Below, piece after piece: positions 22,708 through 31,519 of a stretch of DNA of 44,714 nucleotides (its first letter is position 1; each line of letters starts with the position of its first letter). The position numbers were made by a program, and so were the translations under genes. Under the pieces are notes generated by a model that was not told the origin of the DNA, made no database searches, and saw nothing but the letters and a program-made list of their open reading frames with translations. The DNA comes from Desulfoluna sp. (GTDB lineage: Bacteria; Desulfobacterota; Desulfobacteria; Desulfobacterales; Desulfolunaceae), in NCBI RefSeq assembly GCF_030145185.1, contig NZ_JAQYWB010000047.1, forward strand, positions 1 through 44,714. Direction: 5' to 3'.

Positions 22708-24878
22708 CACTCGTCCCCCTCGGTACCCGCAGAGTCCATCGATGCCGGGATATCGGCGGGAACCTCTGCGCCCTCCACCTCAACCTCCGGCCCCTCGCCG
22801 CCATGATCTGCATCCAGGGTAATGACGGTATCCACAGACGAAACGGGTACCGGCACATCTTTCGCCGCGGGCTCCTCAGCTTCGACCTCAAAGGCCTCTG
22901 CCTCGTCCTCGGAGGCCTCGTCCTCTGAGGCCTCGTCCTCTGAAATTACGGACCGGTGCGCTTTCTCTTGGAGCGCCTTTTCTTCCTCCTCGTTGTAGAG
23001 CTTGATATGTCCCTCACGCAGGTGGTCGATGCGTTCCCGTTTGTCCACCATGACATTCTCGGCGTCCGCCCGGCTGCTCACCACCCGGGGGGTGAGAAAG
23101 ATGTAGAGATTGGTTCGGTCTTCCGTATTGGATAAAGAGGAAAAAAGATACCGAATCACCGGAATGTCCCCGAGACAAGGCACTTTGTATTCCGTGGTGT
23201 TCAGGCTCTTGTCTATAAGCCCGCCGATGACAATGGTGCTCTTGTCCTCCACCACCACGGTGGTGTCCACCTTGCGCTGCAGGGTGGTGGGTTCCGAGGT
23301 GAGGTCCCCAAACACCCGGCTGGTCTCCTGAAAAATCTTCAGGCGCACCCGCCTGTCTTCACTCACCTGGGGGGTAATCTTCAGGGTAATACCCACGTCC
23401 TTGTATTCATACTGGTTGTAGGTGCTGTCCCCACTGCTGGACTTGGTGAGATAGGGAATTTTCGAGCCCACCACGATACTCGCCTCTTCGTTGTCCAGGG
23501 TCAACACCTGGGGGGTGGAGAGGATCTGAACGTTGGAGTCCTTGTTGTAAGCGTTGATCAGGGCTCCCAGCGAGGGAAATTTCACCCCACCGATATCGAT
23601 GGCCTCGGAAAAGACCCCGAGGGAAAAACCACTGGGAAGAGCTCCTGAAGCGGCACTGCCCAAGGCAGCAAAGGGTTTATCGCTGCCTGAAAATCCCCCG
23701 CCGAAGGCCGAATCCCGCCCCCCGATGGTCGTATCATCCCCGACGGTCCATTCCACGCCCATGGCGAAGCCAGCCTCAACCTTCACTTCCATGATGAGGC
23801 ACTCGATATAAACCATCTTACGGGGAATATCGAGTTTTTTAATGATCTCTTCAAGGATGATATAATCGCTCTTTTCCGCCATAATGATCAGGCTGTTGGT
23901 GGCCTTATCGGCGATAATGTTCACCCTCTCAGAAGCAATGGCTGCCTTTTTCCCCTTATCCGCCGCCTGTTTTTTACTGGAGAGGTTCTGGAGCACCTTG
24001 GCCATGTCTTCGGCTATGGCATTTTCCAGGTACACCACATGAATACGCTCCTTGCCCCGAGGGACTTCACGGTCCAGCATCTTCACGAGTTTGATAATCT
24101 TTTCGGTGGTTCCCTTTCCCGCCAGGATGATAATGGTGTTGGTCCGTTCATCCGCCACAAAGGTCGCCTTGTCGGCGCTCTTGGTCTTCTTGGAGGTGCC
24201 CTTGAACACACTGGTCAGCAGGCTGGTGAGTTTCCCGGCGTCGGCATACTCCAGGGGAAGAATCGAAATTTCCTGCCCCACCCCGGTCACATCCACGCTG
24301 TCCACGATCTTCATGAGTCGATTGATGTTGGAGGCCAGATCCGTAATGATCAGGGTGTTGGTCGGCTTATACGCCAGGATCGAGCTGTTGCGGGAGATCA
24401 AGGGAGCAAAGAGCTTTTTCAACTCCGAGGGGTCGGCGTACCGTAACGGAACCAGCTGAGTGACGATGTTATCGGAATAATCCACGGCCTCCGACTTCAA
24501 CCGCGTGGCCACGCTCTTCTTCTGGGCCTCACGCGCCGGGACAATCTTTACCAGGGTTCCGGACGGGACGGCGGAGAAGCCATAAACATCCAGCACCGAT
24601 TCAAACACATGGTATGCCTCTTCCACGCTGATCTGCCCCGGAGAGATGATGGTCACCTTGCCCGAGACCTTGCGATCAATAATGAAGTTCTTCCCTGTCA
24701 TCTCACTGACATATTTGATCAGGACCCGAATATCCACATCGTTAAAATCAATGGAAACGGTCTCCCCTGCCGGGACCAGGGGCTCCTGTGCGTCCACGTG
24801 CACCACCGGAAGCCACGCGAAAAGAACTCCTGCCACTGCACACGCCGCAAATCGTCTCATTGCCGTTTTCATACTCAT
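22707..24878 (-). CDS. gspD: T2SS outer-membrane secretin GspD
   Basis: The 723-residue protein has a signal peptide (about residues 1-31, ending VDAQ). An N0 domain follows (VSIDFNDVDIRVLIKYVSEM), then three ring-building N domains (VPLRYADPSELKKLF, LPLEYADAGKLTSLL, VVYLENAIAEDMAKVL). The secretin barrel contains VGSKIPYLTKSSSGDST and KDVGITLKITPQVSED. It forms the outer-membrane gate for folded proteins. The last 80 or so residues form an unusually acidic tail with three SEDEA repeats. No pilotin gene is recognised nearby, so secretin targeting may depend on GspAB or an unlinked factor. gspE follows with a TGATG overlap. Confidence 0.96.
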   Translation of the reverse strand: MSMKTAMRRFAACAVAGVLFAWLPVVHVDAQEPLVPAGETVSIDFNDVDIRVLIKYVSEMTGKNFIIDRKVSGKVTIISPGQISVEEAYHVFESVLDVYGFSAVPSGTLVKIVPAREAQKKSVATRLKSEAVDYSDNIVTQLVPLRYADPSELKKLFAPLISRNSSILAYKPTNTLIITDLASNINRLMKIVDSVDVTGVGQEISILPLEYADAGKLTSLLTSVFKGTSKKTKSADKATFVADERTNTIIILAGKGTTEKIIKLVKMLDREVPRGKERIHVVYLENAIAEDMAKVLQNLSSKKQAADKGKKAAIASERVNIIADKATNSLIIMAEKSDYIILEEIIKKLDIPRKMVYIECLIMEVKVEAGFAMGVEWTVGDDTTIGGRDSAFGGGFSGSDKPFAALGSAASGALPSGFSLGVFSEAIDIGGVKFPSLGALINAYNKDSNVQILSTPQVLTLDNEEASIVVGSKIPYLTKSSSGDSTYNQYEYKDVGITLKITPQVSEDRRVRLKIFQETSRVFGDLTSEPTTLQRKVDTTVVVEDKSTIVIGGLIDKSLNTTEYKVPCLGDIPVIRYLFSSLSNTEDRTNLYIFLTPRVVSSRADAENVMVDKRERIDHLREGHIKLYNEEEEKALQEKAHRSVISEDEASEDEASEDEAEAFEVEAEEPAAKDVPVPVSSVDTVITLDADHGGEGPEVEVEGAEVPADIPASMDSAGTEGDE
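22900..22944. repeat. Three 15-bp in-frame repeats in the gspD tail
   Basis: Units at 22900-22914, 22915-22929 and 22930-22944 follow gcctcgtcctc(g/t)ga(g/a) and encode SEDEA three times. Because they are in frame, changes in copy number would lengthen or shorten the acidic tail without breaking the gene. Confidence 0.85.
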
Positions 24879-24902
24879 CTTTATTCGGTCCTTTAGATTC
24901 CG

Positions 24903-25784
24903 CTATTCAATGGTGTATTCAATGGTCTGAATCTGACCCATCCGCTTGATATCCAGCTGAATCTCACTGGACGATTTCAGAGTGCCGTAAAGAGACATGG
25001 CATCATCCACCGATTCTATTTTCTGTCCGTCCACGCCGATAATGATGTCCCCGTTCCGGATCCCCATCTTGCGAAAAATGGAGTCGCTCTTGATCCCGCT
25101 GACCGCCATCCCTTCCGGCTGCCCATTGCGAAAGTGGGGTTTTATTCTGACGTCCTTCATCAGGGTGTTGATGTTCATCATCGCATCGTTGACGGTGTCT
25201 CGTTTCAAATTCACCTTTTTCTTGATGGAGTTCGTCGAGGGACTCCGGCTTCTCGATCTTGATGACGTCCTGCGGGAGCCCGACGCGGTGGCTTTCTCTT
25301 TTTCCATCATCAACACCTCGTCCTGGCCTTTATAACGCATCACCACGCGGTCCCTCAACACAAGCTTAATCACAGCCTCCTGAACCGTGTCCCCCACCTT
25401 GTAAAGATCCTGTTTCCGGGTCACCTCATCCTCGATAATGGCCCGGGTCACCGTCTCCCCGCCCCCGGACACCGTGCCCCAGAGCTTTAAACGCAACCGT
25501 GTCTCGGCGAGGCTCTCCACGTCAATGGTCTCTTCGACCTTTGCCACCTCTTTGCCGGGCACGGCCAGGTCGAAGAGATTCCGGGTCATCAGGACATCGT
25601 ATTGGGACAGGGTCGTCTGTGCCAGAGGCCTCCCGTTCCCCGTAACGGCCACAGCTCCTGAGCCACTTCGCTTTTCGGGCAAACCAATCTTCAAGGTCAC
25701 CCCCTGATAAAAAAGGCTCACGGCAAGGGCCGAGATCACCGTCAAGAGGAAAAGATGCAGTGCTGTAAAAACTCTGTCCGTCAT
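24903..25784 (-). CDS. gspC: T2SS inner-membrane coupling protein GspC with PDZ domain
   Basis: The 293-residue protein has a membrane segment at about residues 8-27. A periplasmic homology region follows (LMTRNLFDLAVPGK, then LRLKLWGTVSGGGETVTRAI). The linker is Ser/Arg-rich (SGSRRTSSRSRSRSPS, about 170-185). The C-terminal PDZ domain carries MAVSGIKSDSIFRKMGIRNG and DIIIGVDGQKIESVDD. GspC links the inner-membrane platform to the N0 domain of GspD and helps choose substrates. An AGG site lies upstream, in the 10-base gap after gspN. gspD follows after 24 bases. Confidence 0.93.
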   Translation of the reverse strand: MTDRVFTALHLFLLTVISALAVSLFYQGVTLKIGLPEKRSGSGAVAVTGNGRPLAQTTLSQYDVLMTRNLFDLAVPGKEVAKVEETIDVESLAETRLRLKLWGTVSGGGETVTRAIIEDEVTRKQDLYKVGDTVQEAVIKLVLRDRVVMRYKGQDEVLMMEKEKATASGSRRTSSRSRSRSPSTNSIKKKVNLKRDTVNDAMMNINTLMKDVRIKPHFRNGQPEGMAVSGIKSDSIFRKMGIRNGDIIIGVDGQKIESVDDAMSLYGTLKSSSEIQLDIKRMGQIQTIEYTIE

Positions 25785-25794
25785 AAGATCAACC

Positions 25795-26661
25795 TTATTT
25801 AAAAGAGACCTTGGGATGTTCCAGGGTCCCGCTGATACGAAGGGGAATACGCCCCCGCTTTAGCAGTTTTGGATCCGCAAGCATCGCCAGGGGAATCCGA
25901 TCCGTGAGGTCTTTGACAAAACCGGGATCCGGATTCACGGTACCACGGATATCAATGCGGCTCGATTCAATCCGGTTCAAAAGGGTGAGGGTCCCACTCA
26001 ACTCTGCGTCCACCTCCGTGCCCTCCACATGGACCCGGCTGAAGGCCAGGCGACGCCCCACCACTTCGACATCGACAGCAATGGACGCGAACTCCAGTTT
26101 TTTAACGGGAATAATGGGATCTTTAAACCCCACCGTCACATCAAAGAGACTGAGACGCCCCGTCCCTTCCACCTTCTTCTTTTCACGAGACAAATCCAGG
26201 GAACCGTCTCCACGCCCGGAGAGCGATATCTCAAGCGGCATACTCCCTTTAATAAAAGGCATCAGGGTGGAGAGATCTACATCCGCCACCCTTCCTTTGA
26301 GATGCTGCCACTGGCGCCCCTCATACTGGAACCGCCCATCCACCTCGGCCTCTCCACCCAAAAGGGAGGCCTGCATTTCCGCTCCGGGCGTTGCGGAAAA
26401 CAAGGTCAGCCAGGATGGCGTCAGTCGAATATCCCGGAGCGTCAGCGGCGGAAGCTCCGCCACCTTAAAAGCCAGCCCCTTGACCGTCAACCCCAGAGGC
26501 AGGGCCGGCGTCACCTCCTCCACATTCAGAGAACCCGCCCCGAATTCACGGTCGACATGGGACTCAATCCATACCTCGGCGAACTCACCCGGGAAAAGGA
26601 CCCTGAGAAAAAAAAAGAGGGATATCACGATCCAAAAGGTATAAAGAAGACGTTTTTTCAT
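25795..26661 (-). CDS. gspN: T2SS protein GspN
   Basis: The 288-residue protein has one N-terminal membrane segment (about residues 5-22). A beta-rich periplasmic domain with GspN/AsmA-like character follows (PLGLTVKGLAFKVAELPPLT, VDLSTLMPFIKGSMPLEISL, PLRISGTLEHPKVSF at the end). GspN is an optional T2SS component whose role is poorly known. The C-terminal 'G(T)L..P.v.f' ending is typical of the longer deltaproteobacterial type. The ATG at 26661 is preferred to a TTG one codon upstream. It lies between gspM (14 bases) and gspC (10 bases), consistent with one operon. Confidence 0.87.
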   Translation of the reverse strand: MKKRLLYTFWIVISLFFFLRVLFPGEFAEVWIESHVDREFGAGSLNVEEVTPALPLGLTVKGLAFKVAELPPLTLRDIRLTPSWLTLFSATPGAEMQASLLGGEAEVDGRFQYEGRQWQHLKGRVADVDLSTLMPFIKGSMPLEISLSGRGDGSLDLSREKKKVEGTGRLSLFDVTVGFKDPIIPVKKLEFASIAVDVEVVGRRLAFSRVHVEGTEVDAELSGTLTLLNRIESSRIDIRGTVNPDPGFVKDLTDRIPLAMLADPKLLKRGRIPLRISGTLEHPKVSFK

Positions 26662-26675
26662 CAAAATTCCACTTG

Positions 26676-27197
26676 TTATAGGGTCACGGTTTCTATCGAA
26701 ATCACCGCTGTCAGCAGTTGGTTCTTCTCAATACGCATCAGGGAAATGCCCCGGACACGAACCAGATCTCCTGTGGTCTCGACGCGATAAAGAAACGCCG
26801 TTAATTCCGCCATGGCAAGGTCCACCACTTTCATCTCCACAACGGAAAGGCTCACCTTCCCGTCTCTGCTCTTGACCGATGAGGGCTTCATGTAACTCAC
26901 CTGGGAACGAATCCCCGAAACACCGGCCATTTCATCAAGAAAGGCATAAAGCGTCTCTCCGGGTTTCAAGGCCGTTGACGACGTCACAGCGGTCCCTTTG
27001 AGCCTGCGATACTCCTGGGACAGGCTCTCCATCTTCTGAAGTTCGACTTTCCTGACCGCAAGGAGACGACGTTCCATGGACGCATCGCCAAAAGCCGACT
27101 GGACAAGCGCCCGCCCGCCTATGAGAAGGGCAAGAATCAAGGCCAGGGCCACGGCCCCCTTTTCCCGGCTGCTCAATCGTTCAAACCAATCCATCAT
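26676..27197 (-). CDS. gspM: T2SS inner-membrane protein GspM
   Basis: The 173-residue protein has a short cytoplasmic start (MMDWFERLSSREKG), one membrane segment at about residues 13-34, and a coiled-coil stretch (AVRKVELQKMESLSQEYRRL). A ferredoxin-like periplasmic domain follows (LVRVRGISLMRIEKNQLLTA near the end). GspM pairs with GspL to anchor the platform. The start overlaps the gspL stop as ATGA, which supports both the start and translational coupling. Confidence 0.88.
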   Translation of the reverse strand: MMDWFERLSSREKGAVALALILALLIGGRALVQSAFGDASMERRLLAVRKVELQKMESLSQEYRRLKGTAVTSSTALKPGETLYAFLDEMAGVSGIRSQVSYMKPSSVKSRDGKVSLSVVEMKVVDLAMAELTAFLYRVETTGDLVRVRGISLMRIEKNQLLTAVISIETVTL

Positions 27198-28648
27198 GAG
27201 GCCTCCTCACCCGAAAGGGCTATGACCACCTTAAACTGAAACAGGTCCCCCCCGCTCTCCTTACTGGAGGAGGCGATGGTCACCCCAGTAAACAAAACAC
27301 TCTTTTCCAGGGCACCCTTCAGGGTATCGATGGCTCCAAAATCTTCGGCAAGCCCGGAGACCGTCAGCTTCCCCTTGGCGAGGGTCATCCGGGTCAGGCT
27401 CACTTTAAGGTCACTGGGCACATGGGTAGAGATCGCCTTCAAAATATCAATCACCCGCACCCGGACGGCCCCCTGCCCGGCATAAATCGCCTCCTCTTTT
27501 GCCACACGCACGCGCCCCTCTATGGATCGCAAAAGCAGGCCCGCGCCCGGAGCACGTTTTTCATCGGACAAGGTAGCAAGATACACACCGGCCATCTTTT
27601 TTTCCACGGCCACGAGCTGCTGGTGTGTCGCCTCAACGCCTATCACAGCCCGAGCCACCAAAAGCAAGAGCAAGACCAAAACAAGCCCCCCCGTGGAGAA
27701 AACCCGTTTTTTGTGCTTGCCGATGAACTCTATCGGTGCAAAGCCCTGCCGCCAGAAAACAGGATATTTCCAGCCGCAAAGAGCCGAACAGGCCACGGCA
27801 AGCGCTTCATTGTAAGGCCCGTCCTCCCATTGAGGCTTGACCTCCTCTTCCAGCACCGCGCCGGTGGCGGAAAGAAGACGCGCCCCTTCAACGGGCACTG
27901 TGCCCAGGGGCGTTTTCAAAGTTTCTGGAAAATCATCCCAGCCCGAAACCAGAATTTTTTCCGGCCTCGTCCAACGCCCTTCTCCTTCGGCAAGGGCCAC
28001 CAGGGTCTGCCACACCTCACGGGTCATGGTTTCAACCCCATCGCCCGCCGGTAGCTCCAGGACTCTTAAAAACACCAATTTCCGGTCACAAACCACGGCA
28101 AGGGTGCAGGTCCGGTTCACACGCCTTAAGGTCAAAAAAAAGGCATCTTCATTGCGGGCAAGAGTCAAAGCGGAAGCAACCGCAGACGGAGCCAGGACCA
28201 TCGGCTCCATGCCGACCGCCTTAAGCTGAAGTCGTCGTTTCTCAAGCCCCTTTTCTTCACCGATGAGTGCTATAATTTCTGAATCCCCATCCCCGGCCGC
28301 TCGGCTCTCCCAGATAATGCGAAGCCCCTCAAGGGGCACCGGTAACGTGGGCTCCAGCTCAAAGGGCAGCGCCTTATCAATGGTTTTCGAGTCCCGAAAG
28401 GGAAGGTGGGCACGTCGGGCCCACATCTCCGCGGCAGGAAGAACAACGGCGACTTTCTCCCCCGGGTCGGTCAGGGCACGGCCCAGGGCAGCCAAAAGTT
28501 CCGAGTCATCGGCTGAGGCACCCGTATCGGAGGAGAGCGCCCCACGGGACACCCGTCGGCAAGCCGTCACCCGCAATGCGCCGGACTGCCGTTCCACCGT
28601 CACGGCGGCAGCCCCTTCCTCAGTGATCTCTATTCCCGTCAGTTTCAC
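27194..28648 (-). CDS. gspL: T2SS inner-membrane protein GspL
   Basis: The 484-residue protein has an N-terminal actin-like cytoplasmic half (MKLTGIEITEEGAAAVTVER), a membrane segment at about residues 314-338 (STGGLVLVLLLLLVARAVIG) and a C-terminal PilN/GspL-like periplasmic domain (VIDILKAISTHVPSDLKVSL). GspL recruits the ATPase GspE to the membrane. The start is a GTG with AAGGA ten bases upstream. The 88-base gap to gspK is the largest inside the main operon and holds a stem-loop. Confidence 0.88.
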   Translation of the reverse strand: MKLTGIEITEEGAAAVTVERQSGALRVTACRRVSRGALSSDTGASADDSELLAALGRALTDPGEKVAVVLPAAEMWARRAHLPFRDSKTIDKALPFELEPTLPVPLEGLRIIWESRAAGDGDSEIIALIGEEKGLEKRRLQLKAVGMEPMVLAPSAVASALTLARNEDAFFLTLRRVNRTCTLAVVCDRKLVFLRVLELPAGDGVETMTREVWQTLVALAEGEGRWTRPEKILVSGWDDFPETLKTPLGTVPVEGARLLSATGAVLEEEVKPQWEDGPYNEALAVACSALCGWKYPVFWRQGFAPIEFIGKHKKRVFSTGGLVLVLLLLLVARAVIGVEATHQQLVAVEKKMAGVYLATLSDEKRAPGAGLLLRSIEGRVRVAKEEAIYAGQGAVRVRVIDILKAISTHVPSDLKVSLTRMTLAKGKLTVSGLAEDFGAIDTLKGALEKSVLFTGVTIASSSKESGGDLFQFKVVIALSGEEAS

Positions 28649-28708
28649 GCGTAGCCAATCCTTTTATGATTCACGTCAACCTCGCAAAAAGGCGACCGAC
28701 CCTCATTG

Positions 28709-28724
28709 CCAGGCGACAGCCTGG
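28709..28724. other. Stem-loop between gspK and gspL
   Basis: CCAGGC-GACA-GCCTGG is a perfect 6-bp hairpin 12 bases after the gspK stop on the coding strand. A T-rich stretch (gcctttttg) comes about 20 bases later, too far away for a standard terminator. It may set the relative amounts of pseudopilin and platform mRNA, which is inference. Confidence 0.5.
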
Positions 28725-28736
28725 TTGAAAGGCCAT

Positions 28737-29837
28737 TTATGTTCCCGTCTCCTGCCAGGAGAGAACAGTCAGCTTTTCTCCATCCCGCCTCACTACGGCA
28801 TGGATCTCCACGTACCTGCCGTCATCGACGGCCCTCGACATAATAGCAAACACCGTGGAATCGGTCCGAAGCATCTTTTTATTGATCCCATGGTTCTCGC
28901 AGCCTGGGCAGGTGTTGTACCACTCCCCGTCCAGGGGATGTAAAAAGCCTTCTTCCCCTTTATCGAAACGGTATTCTACCATCGATGTGGCGGCCATCTC
29001 CTTGTCCATATCTGACAAGGTATCGGGCATCAATGCAAAAAGGACCGGCAGCTCTGCGGTGTTGATATTGACCTTGCCCGGGTAGGTAAACCGCCGGACC
29101 GTCTCACCATCATCTTTGGCCTGGGCCGACTCCGCCCCGTAGACAGTCAGGAGATCGCACAGGCGATATCCCGCCTCTTCCCGGGTTAAAAGCTCTTCAT
29201 CAATGCCTTTTATCCGCGCCATCTCGTAGAGATGCCGCAACGGCCCGTTGCCACAAGGATAAGGCGTCTCCAGGTTGAGGTAATAATCATCCTCGGCACC
29301 GGACAACCCTGTGGATGCGTCGCCATCCCCGTAATCGAGCCAGTCCTTCATGGCATTAATGATCCCGACGTTCTCACCCAGGCTCTCTATATCATCGTTG
29401 CTCTTGTTGACGAGGTCGAAAAAATTATCCCACAACGCTTTCTGATCAGGATTAAACTGCTTGCCGTCCGGATACTGCACCAGGGCATTCACCTGCACCT
29501 TGCCCAGCTCATCGGTAAGGGTCAGATCAAGCTTCCCCCTCTCAAAGGTGAGAGAGGAGATAAATGTGCCTAAGGCCTCTTCATCGGCCCATGTCTCCTG
29601 CACGGTGTCGGTGCCCCCCTCCTTACCGTCCGCAGCAAGAAAAGCCATGCCCACGTGAACACCGGAAACCGCCGTGGCCCGAAGCTCGGAAACGATGAAG
29701 GCTGAACTCGCCGTTGCCAGCTCCCGCCTCGCGTGCCGACTGGCTTCGAAAACCAGGACAAAAAGAGCCAGCATCATGGACAAGGTGGCCAGGAGAACCA
29801 CCCCGCGTTCATTGGAAAAGCCCCCGTCCCTATCCAT
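28737..29837 (-). CDS. gspK: T2SS minor pseudopilin GspK
   Basis: The 366-residue protein has the GspK-type N-terminus (FSNERGVVLLATLSMMLALF), which lacks the Glu5 of other pseudopilins, as is usual for GspK. A large globular domain follows, with helix-hairpin-like segments (NINTAELPVLFALMPDTLSD). GspK caps the pseudopilus tip with GspI and GspJ. The start at 29837 (MDRDGGFSNERG) is chosen because it gives a short prepilin leader; the frame is open to 29888. It overlaps the end of gspJ by eight bases. Confidence 0.92.
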   Translation of the reverse strand: MDRDGGFSNERGVVLLATLSMMLALFVLVFEASRHARRELATASSAFIVSELRATAVSGVHVGMAFLAADGKEGGTDTVQETWADEEALGTFISSLTFERGKLDLTLTDELGKVQVNALVQYPDGKQFNPDQKALWDNFFDLVNKSNDDIESLGENVGIINAMKDWLDYGDGDASTGLSGAEDDYYLNLETPYPCGNGPLRHLYEMARIKGIDEELLTREEAGYRLCDLLTVYGAESAQAKDDGETVRRFTYPGKVNINTAELPVLFALMPDTLSDMDKEMAATSMVEYRFDKGEEGFLHPLDGEWYNTCPGCENHGINKKMLRTDSTVFAIMSRAVDDGRYVEIHAVVRRDGEKLTVLSWQETGT

Positions 29838-30507
29838 CAAGGGCCCCCTTTCGTCGGCTGCGAAGGAGGAAAAAGGTCTCCAGAACATGACCGCCCTCCC
29901 CTCGAGAGAGCCTCACCTTGAGACCCATGGGGGTCGACCGGTCAAAGGTATCGCTTTCAGAATCCCAGGTCTCCTGCTCCTGCCCCTCGGCATCAATACA
30001 GACCACCGAAAACGCCTTCACCTTTGTCATCATCACCGGATGCCCGTCAGCCCGCTCAAAGGAATCATGAAAAAAAAGGCGGTCCGACCGATGAAGCTGA
30101 AGCGCCCCATCGTCTTCCGTCACAAAATAGATAATTTCTGCAATGCCGCTTAGCGAACTTCCGCCAAAGGGGAGGTGATTCAAGGAGGTAAAACGTAGAA
30201 GACTCATCTCCTCCCCCCCCACCATCTCCCGGTCCAGGGTAAAGCGATAAGGGGACGCCTCATCCATGGAATCCGCCTCACTGTAGAGAGGGGATTGATC
30301 CACATAAAGGGCTTCAAGATCAAGGCCAATCCATCGGGCGGCCTCCCCCACGGCGAGATTGTCATCGCCACTCTCTTCAAGCATTTTTGCCCCCGTGGAG
30401 AGTTGCCTGAAGGCCGTCCCCAGGGTAGCCATCACAAGTCCCATGATGGTAACGGCCACGAGCACCTCCATGAGAGTAAAGCCCTGGTCTCGCTTGACAG
30501 GGGTCAT
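29830..30507 (-). CDS. gspJ: T2SS minor pseudopilin GspJ
   Basis: The 225-residue protein has a prepilin leader and cleavage site (RDQG before FTLMEVLVAVTIMGLV) with the conserved Glu5. A globular domain with YRFTLDREMVGGEEMSLLRF follows. GspJ joins GspI and GspK in the pseudopilus tip. The ATG overlaps the gspI stop as ATGA. Confidence 0.93.
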   Translation of the reverse strand: MTPVKRDQGFTLMEVLVAVTIMGLVMATLGTAFRQLSTGAKMLEESGDDNLAVGEAARWIGLDLEALYVDQSPLYSEADSMDEASPYRFTLDREMVGGEEMSLLRFTSLNHLPFGGSSLSGIAEIIYFVTEDDGALQLHRSDRLFFHDSFERADGHPVMMTKVKAFSVVCIDAEGQEQETWDSESDTFDRSTPMGLKVRLSRGEGGHVLETFFLLRSRRKGALDG

Positions 30508-30917
30508 GGGGCCTCCGTCACAAAGAGATAATGGGTCACCCCGTACCGGCGTTTTCCGCCATCGCGAAAGACCTCCAATCGCACTCTTGTCAACCGTTTG
30601 ACCACCGTTTCGAACTCTTCATTCTCGAGTTTTGACGGCACCAGACTCCATCGCCAACCAGGGTACTCCGACCCAAAGTCTCCTTCATCCTGGGAGAGTT
30701 CCGAAGGGTCCTGGCCCCACGCGCTCTCCTTGAGCGTTGCGAGAAAAGAGGCCTTTTGCATGAACCGCGCCTCTTCTGAGGCAGAAAGGGATTGAAGAAA
30801 GAGGCTGTAGATGGCAAAAAAACCGATGGTAAGAATGGAAACGGAGATCATCACCTCAAGAAGGGTAAAGCCCCGGTTACGTTTCATTGCCTGATGCTTG
30901 TCAGAAACCGCCGTCAT
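30504..30917 (-). CDS. gspI: T2SS minor pseudopilin GspI
   Basis: The product of about 137 residues has a prepilin signal (KRNRG before FTLLEVMISVSILTIGFF) and a small C-terminal domain ending YGVTHYLFVTEAP. The start at 30917 (MTAVSDKHQ) has a GGAGG three bases upstream and overlaps the gspH stop by 17 bases. An internal ATG at 30887 would give a shorter leader but has no clear ribosome-binding site. GspI nucleates the tip complex with GspJ and GspK. Confidence 0.9.
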   Translation of the reverse strand: MTAVSDKHQAMKRNRGFTLLEVMISVSILTIGFFAIYSLFLQSLSASEEARFMQKASFLATLKESAWGQDPSELSQDEGDFGSEYPGWRWSLVPSKLENEEFETVVKRLTRVRLEVFRDGGKRRYGVTHYLFVTEAP

Positions 30918-31500
30918 GGTCCTCCAGAATCTCCACCCGGGAAAGAAAGGGCTCAATCATAAGCCGCATCGTCTGGTCATCTCGTACCAGAAGAATTTCA
31001 GCACCGTCGGAGTACCCCCTGGGATAGAACCGCAGCATGGCCTCCGAAGAGGCATCTTTTTCCGCCGATAAATAACCGGGCAAGGCCACCGCCATATCCT
31101 GGGGCAACGAGAACCCACTTTTCCGTGCCTCTGCCAACGCTTTTTTATCCATGGAGGCGTCGGCCACCCAAAGCTCTCCGGCATCCGTGGCGATATAGAG
31201 ACGATACTCTTTTTGATCTGTCAACGCGCGCTGCTTCAAATCCTGAACGGTTGCGGCAATCAGACGTGCCACCTTCTTGGAGGGGTCGGTGAAAATATAC
31301 GATTCGAGACTGGGAAGGGAGAAAAAAAAGAGAAGAGACAAGATGGTCATCACCACCACCAACTCCAGGAAGGTAAACCCGGACTCTCCCCGGTGCCGGG
31401 TGGCACACGGCACCGCGCCTTCCCTTCCATTGGGTCTTAACTTTTGGCATCTGGAATAAAAATTGACGTGAAACACCCTTTTCCATCCCCATCGACGCAT
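30901..31500 (-). CDS. gspH: T2SS minor pseudopilin GspH
   Basis: The 199-residue form has the prepilin motif GESG before FTFLELVVVMTILSLL, then a GspH-like domain (DLKQRALTDQKEYRLYIATD). With the ATG at 31500, 20 bases after the gspG stop, the leader is about 41 residues, unusually long. A GTG at 31413 with a purine-rich GGAAGGGAAGG tract upstream would give an ordinary leader of about 13 residues and may be the true start. The gene lies between gspG and gspI as usual. Confidence 0.87.
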   Translation of the reverse strand: MRRWGWKRVFHVNFYSRCQKLRPNGREGAVPCATRHRGESGFTFLELVVVMTILSLLFFFSLPSLESYIFTDPSKKVARLIAATVQDLKQRALTDQKEYRLYIATDAGELWVADASMDKKALAEARKSGFSLPQDMAVALPGYLSAEKDASSEAMLRFYPRGYSDGAEILLVRDDQTMRLMIEPFLSRVEILEDHDGGF

Positions 31501-31519
31501 GGCGCGCCCCTATGGTTGG

